Shown: piece after piece, positions 16,765 through 23,664 of the stretch | Layout: every line of letters begins with the position of its first letter | Position numbering within the stretch: the stretch's first letter is position 1 | NCBI GenBank assembly: GCA_023382715.1 | Contig: JAHDWP010000007.1 | Coordinates: forward strand, 62,001-126,000 | Reading direction: 5' to 3' | DNA from: Anaerolineae bacterium | GTDB taxonomy: Bacteria; Chloroflexota; Anaerolineae; Aggregatilineales; Aggregatilineaceae | Length of the DNA stretch: 64,000 bases | Notes under the pieces: model-generated | What the model was told of the DNA's origin: nothing | Database searches by the model: none | What the model saw: only the letters and a program-made list of their open reading frames with translations | Program-made: the position numbers and the translations under genes

Positions 16765-16793
16765 TTTCTGGCCGCCCCCGAACGCGGTACAAT
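16765..16793 (+). promoter_or_regulatory. Promoter-like element giving a near-leaderless transcript
   Basis: TACAAT at 16788-16793 ends only 8 nt before the ATG at 16802, with TTTCTG 17 nt further upstream. No ribosome-binding site is present between, so if used the mRNA would be leaderless or nearly so. Confidence 0.45.
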
Positions 16794-16801
16794 CGCGCCC
16801 C

Positions 16802-18712
16802 ATGACTGCTCCTCCACCTTCCTCACGCGCACGCTGGATCGGGCCGGCGATGCTGGCCGTGCTGCTGCTCGCCGCCTATTTGCGCATTCACGACCTCAAC
16901 GCCCAGGGCATGTGGGGTGACGAAGGCTGGTCTATCTGGCTGGCGCGCGGCGACACCCCGCGCGACCTGACCCTGACGATGGTCGCCGACCATCACGGCC
17001 CGGTCTATTCGCTGCTGCTGCGTGGCTGGGGCCTGCTGGCCGGGGAGAGCGTGCTGGCGCTGCGCTGGATCACCGTCCTGTTCTCCATCGCCAGCATCGC
17101 GCTGATCTATGCGCTGGGCCGGGCGCTGTTCAACCCGGCAGCGGGCGCCGGCGCGGCGCTGGCCTTCGCGCTGATGGACAAGCACGTGGTGCTGACCCAG
17201 GAAGTGCGCGACTACCCGATGATCTTCCTGGTCATGATCGCCAGCGCGCTCTATTACGTGCGCTGGCGGCGCCGCCAGCGCGGGGGGAATGCGCTGGGGT
17301 TTGTGGCCTGGTCGGTGGTGGGGCTGTACCTGCACTATTACTGCTACATGGTCAACCTGGCCATCTTCGCCCACGCCGGGCTGACCCTGCGCGAGCGGTC
17401 GGCGCGGCGGCACTTCCTGGCGCTCAACGGGCTGATCGCGCTGGCCTTCGCCCCCTGGCTGCTCATTGTCGTCCACCAGTTTGTCGGCACGCCGGTGGAC
17501 AGCGAAGTGCTCAATATTCACGGGATGCCCTTCGACCGCCACACGATCGAGTACCTGGCGACGGAGTCCTTCGGCAAGCCGGTGGCGCTCTATGCCCTGC
17601 TGATGGTCGTGGGGGCCTGGGGGCCGCTGGCGGAGCGCCTGCCGGGGTCGCTGGGGCGCGTTCCGCGCGACCGGCGGCTGTCGGGCGCGCTGCTGGCGGT
17701 GCTGTGGTTCGCCGTGCCGCTGCTGATCACCTGGGCGCTGCACACGCGCTACCCGCTGCTCACCGACCGCAACGTCTCGGTGATCCTGCCGGCGATTGCC
17801 CTGCTGGTGGGCGTGGGCCTGACGGCGTTCGAGCGCTTTGGGGCCGTATTCCTGGCGGCGCTGATCCTGACCAACGGCCTGCTGACGACCAGCTCGTACT
17901 TCGACAAGCCGCCCTGGCGCGAGATGGCCGCCGACATCGGCGCGGCGTACCCCGGCGGTGAGCCGGTGCTGCTGGACGTAGAGGGCGCGCACGCCGCGCT
18001 GTGGTATCACCTGACGCTGGAGCTGCCCGTTGACGTGGGGCGCGTCGTCAACCTGCTGCCGTCCGAAGCCGAGGGCGAAGACCTGGCCGTGTCGCTCTAC
18101 GACCTGCGCAAGCGGTATCGGGGCGACTTCATCCCGCGCCTACAGCGCATCCTGGCCGGGACGGATGGGCTGTGGCTGGCTTACTGGGGCGACGAAGCCA
18201 AGAAGCACGACGTGCTCGACGCGCTGGTGGCGGCGGGCTTCGTCCGCACGGGGACGCTGGCCTACGAGCATCACGGCAACCCGATCTACGCCTACCGCTA
18301 CGACCGGGCGGACTCCTTCGGCACGCCGCCCGCCGAGTATGGCTCTGTCGCCCTGCGGCGCGCCGTCCTGCCGGAGACCGCTCGCCCCGGCGAGACAGTC
18401 CAGGCGCTGCTGTGGTGGAGCGCCACCGAACCCCCGCCCAGCGACTACACCGTGTCCGTCTTCCTGCTCGACGCGGCGGGCGCGCTGCGCGCGCAGCATG
18501 ACGGCTTCCCCGCCGGAGGGGGCCGCCCGACCTCCGCCTGGGCACCCGGCGAGATCGTCTTCGACGTGCACAGCCTTCGCCTGCCCGCCCACCTGCCGCC
18601 CGGCGAGTACACAGTGGGTGTCAAGCTGTACACGTGGTGGGATGGGGCGATCCTGCGCACATCGGACGGGGCGGAGTACGCCGCAGTGGGGGCGATCACT
18701 GTGCGCCAGTGA
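16802..18712 (+). CDS. Glycosyltransferase family 39-like polytopic membrane protein
   Basis: 636 residues. About 10 transmembrane helices occupy residues 15-370. The first loop has GMWGDEGWSIWLARGD, whose Asp-Glu pair matches the catalytic acidic residues in the first extracytoplasmic loop of ArnT/PMT-type lipid-linked sugar transferases, followed by HHGPVYSLLLRGW. EVRDYPMIFL and YLHYYCYMVNL are also typical. The C-terminal 230 residues are outside the membrane and include a beta-rich region (PSDYTVSVFLLD ... LPPGEYTVGVKLYTWW) resembling the end of the protein at 23665-26268. It probably transfers a sugar from a polyprenyl carrier to a surface acceptor. No Shine-Dalgarno sequence precedes the ATG. 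Confidence 0.8.
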   Translation: MTAPPPSSRARWIGPAMLAVLLLAAYLRIHDLNAQGMWGDEGWSIWLARGDTPRDLTLTMVADHHGPVYSLLLRGWGLLAGESVLALRWITVLFSIASIALIYALGRALFNPAAGAGAALAFALMDKHVVLTQEVRDYPMIFLVMIASALYYVRWRRRQRGGNALGFVAWSVVGLYLHYYCYMVNLAIFAHAGLTLRERSARRHFLALNGLIALAFAPWLLIVVHQFVGTPVDSEVLNIHGMPFDRHTIEYLATESFGKPVALYALLMVVGAWGPLAERLPGSLGRVPRDRRLSGALLAVLWFAVPLLITWALHTRYPLLTDRNVSVILPAIALLVGVGLTAFERFGAVFLAALILTNGLLTTSSYFDKPPWREMAADIGAAYPGGEPVLLDVEGAHAALWYHLTLELPVDVGRVVNLLPSEAEGEDLAVSLYDLRKRYRGDFIPRLQRILAGTDGLWLAYWGDEAKKHDVLDALVAAGFVRTGTLAYEHHGNPIYAYRYDRADSFGTPPAEYGSVALRRAVLPETARPGETVQALLWWSATEPPPSDYTVSVFLLDAAGALRAQHDGFPAGGGRPTSAWAPGEIVFDVHSLRLPAHLPPGEYTVGVKLYTWWDGAILRTSDGAEYAAVGAITVRQ

Positions 18713-18715
18713 GGA

Positions 18716-18861
18716 AAAGCTCACCGCAGGGGCGCAGAGGGCGCAGAGAAAAGAAAAGATTCGGATGAAGAGCCTCGCGCCCTGCATACCCCTGAGGGTG
18801 CGGCAGCTTGTCGCCCTTCCTTCAATGCTTCCCTTGTTCTTCTCTGCGCCTCTGCGGCCCG
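18716..18861. repeat. CGCAGAG-family inverted repeat
   Basis: The left arm CACCGCAGGGGCGCAGAGGG (18722 onward) and right arm TTCTTCTCTGCGCCTCTGCG (near 18836-18855) flank about 85 nt. It is the longest of the three copies and sits immediately after the family 39 glycosyltransferase stop. Confidence 0.8.
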
Positions 18862-18973
18862 GAGTCCTTTTCCGTGAGTCTGTAACACTCTCGCGCTGGC
18901 ACGAGTCGGCGAATGCGTGTACAAAGGACGCAGTCGAGCAGATGATGCGCATGGCGCGAGGAGAGATTGCCAC

Positions 18974-19507
18974 ATGCCGACCGCTGAGGAGCTGAAAGAC
19001 CAGGGCGTCGCCGAGTACCTGCGCGGCGACTACGAGCTGGCCGCCGAGACTTTTCGCGCGGCTGCGGCCCAGTACGAGGAAAACGACGTCGCCGACATGG
19101 TCGCCGAGATGCAGGTCAACCTGGGGCTGACTCTGCACTCGCTGGGCCAGCACGACGCCGCGCTGGAACAGATGACGCAGGCCCACGCCGTCTTCGTCCG
19201 GATGGACGATACGCATCGCACCGCCCAGGTGTTGGGCAACATGGCCCGCGTCTACGCCGGGCAGGGCAACAGCGAGCAGGCGATCACCAACTACCGCGAG
19301 GCGGCGGCCATCTTCAACGAGCTGGGCGACGAGGAGAATTATGGCCAGACCGTGCTGGCCATCGCCGACCTGCAGTTGCGCAGCGGCCAAGTCATGAAGG
19401 CCGCGGCCACTTATGAGGCGGGGCTGGAGCACGTCAAGAATCCCAACACACGCCAGAAACTGATGAAGAAACTGCTCGGCCTGCGCAGCCGCCTGGGTGG
19501 CGGTTAG
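18974..19507 (+). CDS. Tetratricopeptide repeat protein
   Basis: 177 residues composed almost wholly of TPR helices: AEYLRGDYELAAETFRAAAA, MQVNLGLTLHSLGQHDAALEQM, VLGNMARVYAGQGNSEQAIT and TVLAIADLQLRSGQVMKAAA. It has no signal peptide or membrane segment, so it is a cytoplasmic scaffold. The start ATG at 18974 follows GAGGAGAG. It lies 94 bp upstream of the Ser/Thr kinase gene on the same strand, and a shared signalling role is possible but not shown. Confidence 0.82.
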   Translation: MPTAEELKDQGVAEYLRGDYELAAETFRAAAAQYEENDVADMVAEMQVNLGLTLHSLGQHDAALEQMTQAHAVFVRMDDTHRTAQVLGNMARVYAGQGNSEQAITNYREAAAIFNELGDEENYGQTVLAIADLQLRSGQVMKAAATYEAGLEHVKNPNTRQKLMKKLLGLRSRLGGG

Positions 19508-19600
19508 CCGGTTTAAGCCAATCTGTGCAATTTCGTAACAAACCCTAGCAGCGTCTTTACCGTCTGCCGTCGCTGGCTGTGCTAGACTGGGGAAGGGGGA

Positions 19601-20638
19601 GTGAGCACAAACCGGCGTATGGTGATGAACGACGATCTGATCGGGGGAGCCGTTGGGCCATACGAGCTGGTAGATCGCCTGGGAACCGGCGGCATGGCCG
19701 GAGTCTACCTGGCGCGGTTGCCCGGCGATGGCCAGGCGGCGCTCGCCATCAAGGTGCTGGCGCTGCGCTCCACCGACCGCGCCGCGCAGCGCCAGCGTTT
19801 CCTGCGCGAGGCGCAGATGACTTCGCGCCTGCGTCACCCGCACATCCTGCCCGTCTACGATTACGGCGAGAGCAGCGGCAAGCTGTACCTGGTGATGAAG
19901 CTCATTCACGGCGGGACGCTGGCCGAACGGATCGCGCGCGGCCCGCTGGAGCCGGGAGAAGTCGCCGCCATCCTCACCCAGGTGGCCGGGGCGCTTGACT
20001 ACGCCCACGCGCGCGGCGTCATTCACCGCGACATCAAGCCGCAGAATATCCTGTTCGACGCGGGCGGCGACGCCTATCTGTCCGACTTCGGCATCGCCCA
20101 GCCGGGCGACAGTGCCGGGGCAGAGGAAGCGCCGGGCTTCACTGGCACGGTTGCCTACGCTTCGCCGGAGCAGTGCCGGGGCGAAGAGCTAACCCCTACC
20201 TCCGATCTGTACACGCTTGGAGTGGTCGTCTACGAGATGCTGACGGGCACGCTGCCATTCCAGGGCAGCACGCCGCTGGCGGTGATGCGCCAGCATCTCA
20301 CCGGGCCGGTCCCCGATCCGCGCGCGGCGAATCCCGCCCTGCCGCCCGGCGTGACTGCCGTGCTGGACAAGGCGCTGGCCAAGCGCCCGTCGGCGCGCTA
20401 CCGCTCGGCGGCGTCGTTCAGCGGGGCGCTCAACCGGGCACTGTACAGTCACAGCCAGCCAGAGCAGCCCTCTGTCGAGCGAATCGCGTTGGCAGCTTCC
20501 GCGCAACCGGTCAGGCCGCCCGGCCCCATGCCGGACGCGCTGCGCCTCCGGGTGACGCGGCGACTGCTGGCGGTTGTGGCGCTCCTGCTGGCGCTCGCGA
20601 TGGTCGCCGCCGCGCTGATCCTGACGTTCGCCCGCTGA
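19601..20638 (+). CDS. Membrane-anchored Ser/Thr protein kinase (PknB-like, lacking an external sensor)
   Basis: 345 residues from GTG at 19601. All kinase motifs are intact: G-loop GTGGMAGV (28-35), Lys51 in AIKVLAL, the alpha-C Glu70, HRDIKPQN (142-149) and DFG (162-164), followed by GTVAYASPEQ and SDLYTLGVVVYEML. A transmembrane helix lies at about 320-342, after which only two residues remain, so there is no extracellular domain such as PASTA. It should phosphorylate Ser/Thr on cytoplasmic partners at the membrane. Alternative in-frame ATGs are at 19619 and 19625. TAGACT at 19583-19588 could be its -10, which would give a very short leader. Confidence 0.88.
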   Translation: MSTNRRMVMNDDLIGGAVGPYELVDRLGTGGMAGVYLARLPGDGQAALAIKVLALRSTDRAAQRQRFLREAQMTSRLRHPHILPVYDYGESSGKLYLVMKLIHGGTLAERIARGPLEPGEVAAILTQVAGALDYAHARGVIHRDIKPQNILFDAGGDAYLSDFGIAQPGDSAGAEEAPGFTGTVAYASPEQCRGEELTPTSDLYTLGVVVYEMLTGTLPFQGSTPLAVMRQHLTGPVPDPRAANPALPPGVTAVLDKALAKRPSARYRSAASFSGALNRALYSHSQPEQPSVERIALAASAQPVRPPGPMPDALRLRVTRRLLAVVALLLALAMVAAALILTFAR

Positions 20639-21117
20639 AAGACCCTGGGGGAGGTTCTGATCTGTGGGTTTACCTCCCCTAAATCCCCTCTCTACACGCG
20701 GAGAGGGGACATAATCGCAGCATGACCCCTCCTTCCATTTGCAGAGAGAGAGTGGGGGGTGTGGCTCGCAGCGGCGCATTGCCGCTGCCCCATGTGTATC
20801 AACTTGAGGCTTCTGGGTGCGCGGTACGGGCGGAACGCCCCTCCCCGGCCAGGCCGGGGAGGGGGAAAACGTCCCCTCAAGCGGTCAAAGTCCCCCTCTC
20901 TAGCTTGGCTGGAGAGGAGGATTTAGGGGGTGAGGCGTTCAGCGAGCATTCCCGAACTTCCCCTGGCGACAGGTTGTTCGTGGACCCGCAGCGCAAGGCG
21001 TCTCCGCGGGGTTGGTCGCGGTCTGTTTCCCCATTCCGGCTGCCGCCGCAAAAAAGAGCGGGGCCGCACTGCCGCGACCCCGCCTTGTCATCTGTCAGAG
21101 GCAGCCCGCAGACCGGG
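20639..21117. repeat. Intergenic repeats and the EF-G paralog terminator
   Basis: Copies of the CTCCCC family lie at 20670-20714 (CCTCCCCTAAATCCCCTCTC...CGGAGAGGGG) and 20841-20938 (CCCTCCCCGGCCAGGCCGGG, then CCCCCTCTCTAGCTTGGCTGG). They are convergent with the kinase gene on one side and the EF-G paralog on the other. No gene is supported in this 479-bp gap. Confidence 0.75.
21050..21083 (-). terminator. Rho-independent terminator of the EF-G paralog
   Basis: On the minus strand a GCGGGG...CCCCGC-bounded hairpin (21058-21083) is followed by TTTTTT (21050-21055). It lies about 35 bp past the stop codon. Confidence 0.8.
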
Positions 21118-23214
21118 CTACGAGGCCTCTTCCTTTTCCTTCTGCGCCTGGGCGACGATCTCCGCCTGCAGGTGCGCCGGGACGCGCTCGTAGCGCAGGA
21201 AGTCCATCGTGAACACGCCGCGCCCCGCGGTCATTGAGCGCACGTCGTTGCTGTAACGCTGAATCTCGGCCAGCGGCACCTCGGCGGTGACGATGCTGCG
21301 CCCGGCTTCGTTCTCCATGCCCAGGACACGTCCGCGCCGGGTGTTCATGTCGCCCATGATGTCGCCCATGCTCTCTTCGGGCACGGTCACCTTGACCAGC
21401 ATGATCGGCTCCAGCAGCACGGGGCCGGCCTGCTCGAACGCTTCGCGGAACGCGCCGCGCCCGGCGATCTGGAAGGCGATGTCCTTAGAGTCCACCGGGT
21501 GCATCTTGCCATCATAGACGACGGCCTTGACGTACTTGACCGGGTAACCGGCGATGACGCCCTCGTCGAGCACCTGGCGCACGCCCTTCTCCGTCGAGCC
21601 GACGAAGGCCGCGCTGATGGCCCCGCCGAAGATCTCGTTGTCGAACTCGAACTCCGGCACTTCTTCGTCACCGCTGGCAGGGCTGGGCAGCGGCTCGACG
21701 CGCAGGTGCACCTCGGCGAACTGGCCCGCGCCGCCGGTCTGCTTCTTGTGGCGGTAGACGGAAGTGGCGGACTTGGTGACGGTTTCCTGGTATGGCACTT
21801 TGGGCACGCTGGTGTCCAGGCCCACGCCCATGCGCTCGGCGCGCTTGATGGCCACGTCGAGGTGCGTGCCGCCCATGCCTTCCAGCACGGCCTGCTTGAT
21901 CGCGCCGTCGAAACGCCACTTGAGGGTGGGATCGGCATTGGTCATGGTGTTGAGCACTTCGTTCATCTTGGCGCTGTCGCTCTGCGTGCGCGGGTGCAGC
22001 GCCACAGCGTAGATGGGCATCGGGAAATGGGCCGGCGCCACCTGCTTGCCGAAGCCCTTGCTGGCCAGGGTGTGGCCGGTGTAGGTTTCGCGCAGCTTGG
22101 CCACTACCGCGATGTCGCCGGCATGGATGACTTCCAGCGGAATCTGCGTCAGGCCGCGCATGGTCATCAGGCTGCCCATGCGCTCTTCATGGCCGCGCGT
22201 CACGTTTTGCAGCGCATCGTTGCCCTTGATCGTCCCGCTGAACAGCCGGAAGTACGATAGCGTGCCGTACTTGTCCGTGTGGCTGTGGAAGACAAAGGCC
22301 ACCGTCGGCCCCTGGTCCGAGTGCGGGCCGGGCAGGACCTCAACGCCATTGTCGGTCACCAGCTCAACCAGGCGCTGGGCGGGCGACGGAGCGTAGGCGA
22401 TCAGCGCGTCCAGCAGCGGCAGCGCGCCGATGTTGTGCGTGGCGCTGGTGACGAAGACCGGCACCAGGCTGTGCTTGCCGTCGCGCAGCGCGGCGCGCAG
22501 GCCCGCGCTAATCTCGTCGTCGGCGAGCGTCTCGGTCTCGAAGTACTTCTCCATCAGCGCGTCGTCGGACTCGGCGGCGGCTTCGATCAGCGCCAGCCGC
22601 GCTTCTTCGATGGTGCCGGCCATCTCGGCGGGCGGGGCGGCGGTGTCTTTGCCCGCGCCGAGGTGCGCTTTCTGCGTCAGCAGGTTCACCACGCCAGCGA
22701 ACTCCGCCTGCGTGCCGATGGGCAACATCACCGGCACGAAGCGATAGTCCGGGAAGCGCGTGCCCAGCGCGCTCAGCACGTTGGCGAAGTTGGCGTTCTC
22801 ACGATCCAGCTTGTTGATGACGACGACAATCGGGAGATTGAATTCCTCTGCATACCCGAACGCCAGCTCGGTGCCCACCTCTGGGCCGGACACGGCGTCC
22901 ACCACGACCACCGCTGTATCGGCCACGCGCACGGCATTCTTCGCCTCGCCCATGAAGTCTACATAGCCGGGGGCGTCCAGGACGTTGATTTTGTGCCCGC
23001 CGTATTCGATGGCCATCAGCGCGCTGTAAATGGACAGGCCGCGCGCCTGCTCGTCTTCATCGGAGTCAGCGACGGTGTTGCCCTCTTCAATCTTTCCCAG
23101 GCGAGTGATCGCGCCGGTGGCGAACAGCAGGCTCTCGGCCAGGCTGGTCTTGCCGGCGCTTTGATGGCCTATCAGGGCGATATTCCTCAGCAGGTCAGTG
23201 GTATAGTCTTTCAT
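21118..23214 (-). CDS. Elongation factor G-like translational GTPase (EF-G paralog)
   Basis: 698 residues from ATG at 23214, preceded by TAGGAGGC. GTPase motifs are G1 GHQSAGKTS (16-24), G3 DAPGYVDF (80-87) and G4 NKLDREN (134-140). The switch I region, DSDEDEQARGLSIYSA, differs from the DxxxxExxRGITI pattern of housekeeping EF-G. EF-G domains II-V follow, with RHKKQTGGAGQFAEV in domain IV and a C-terminal GRGVFTMDFLRYERVPAHLQ. This matches the EF-G-2 type common in Chloroflexota, Actinobacteria and Thermus relatives. It is not beside rpsL/rpsG/tuf, so it is unlikely to be the main fusA. Its role in translocation or ribosome recycling is unproven. Confidence 0.88.
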   Translation of the reverse strand: MKDYTTDLLRNIALIGHQSAGKTSLAESLLFATGAITRLGKIEEGNTVADSDEDEQARGLSIYSALMAIEYGGHKINVLDAPGYVDFMGEAKNAVRVADTAVVVVDAVSGPEVGTELAFGYAEEFNLPIVVVINKLDRENANFANVLSALGTRFPDYRFVPVMLPIGTQAEFAGVVNLLTQKAHLGAGKDTAAPPAEMAGTIEEARLALIEAAAESDDALMEKYFETETLADDEISAGLRAALRDGKHSLVPVFVTSATHNIGALPLLDALIAYAPSPAQRLVELVTDNGVEVLPGPHSDQGPTVAFVFHSHTDKYGTLSYFRLFSGTIKGNDALQNVTRGHEERMGSLMTMRGLTQIPLEVIHAGDIAVVAKLRETYTGHTLASKGFGKQVAPAHFPMPIYAVALHPRTQSDSAKMNEVLNTMTNADPTLKWRFDGAIKQAVLEGMGGTHLDVAIKRAERMGVGLDTSVPKVPYQETVTKSATSVYRHKKQTGGAGQFAEVHLRVEPLPSPASGDEEVPEFEFDNEIFGGAISAAFVGSTEKGVRQVLDEGVIAGYPVKYVKAVVYDGKMHPVDSKDIAFQIAGRGAFREAFEQAGPVLLEPIMLVKVTVPEESMGDIMGDMNTRRGRVLGMENEAGRSIVTAEVPLAEIQRYSNDVRSMTAGRGVFTMDFLRYERVPAHLQAEIVAQAQKEKEEAS

Positions 23215-23335
23215 GCAGATCAAGCCTCCTAAAATGAGCCGCTGCTCGTTTATCCAGACGAGACATACCAGCGGGACGGCATGGCGCCATCCCGCGATCG
23301 TCCGTCCGGCGTAACTTGGCGTCTGAAGCGCACTG

Positions 23336-23364
23336 ATTGTACGAAACGCACAGGCAAAAGTCAA
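23336..23364 (-). promoter_or_regulatory. Promoter of the EF-G paralog
   Basis: Minus-strand TTGACT (23359-23364) and TACAAT (23336-23341) with an optimal 17-nt spacer, about 120 nt before the ATG. It is one of the best sigma-70-type promoters in the window. Confidence 0.7.
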
Positions 23365-23393
23365 AGGTCATTCGCGGCGGGGCGCGCGCAACG

Positions 23394-23500
23394 GTTGACA
23401 GCGACTCGCCGGGCGGAGAGGGAGCGGTGAGGCACGTCAGCGCCGAGCGGGGGCGCAGCAGAGCAGCGCCCCTACCGCCTGACGGATTTTGCACGCACCC
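23394..23500. repeat. Dispersed repeat (TTGACAGCGACTCGCCGGGC type), copy 1
   Basis: It begins TTGACAGCGACTCGCCGGGC, contains the stem GGGCGC-AGCAGAGCA-GCGCCC (23451-23471) and ends CCTGACGGATTTTGCACGCA. It is homologous to 37184-37278 and 47693-47788, with fragments at 11518-11548, 43988-44012 and 58031-58076. Confidence 0.85.
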
Positions 23501-23546
23501 GCGCAGGGGTAGTGTGCCGAATTCGGTTGAAGTGGCGTGTGCCCGT

Positions 23547-23581
23547 GTGACGAGTTTCAACCGCAAAGGATACAGTGCCGG
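23547..23581 (+). repeat. Dispersed 35-nt repeat (GTTTCAACCGCAAAGGATAC type), copy 1
   Basis: GTGACGAGTTTCAACCGCAA continuing into AGGATACAGTGCCGG; a second copy with one mismatch is at 32675-32709. Both lie upstream of plus-strand genes. I see no internal symmetry. Confidence 0.8.
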
Positions 23582-23664
23582 CGGGAACACAGTGGAGTCT
23601 GCTGCCTGCCGCTGTGATATACTGGGGCCGCTGAGAAGGCACTGGGCAACGCGGCGAAAGGGTG

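Noticed and set aside
20670-20938. C/G-tract repeats considered as a CRISPR array
   Set aside because: Copies are irregularly spaced, inverted relative to one another and scattered over the whole window, with no unique equal-length spacers or cas genes.
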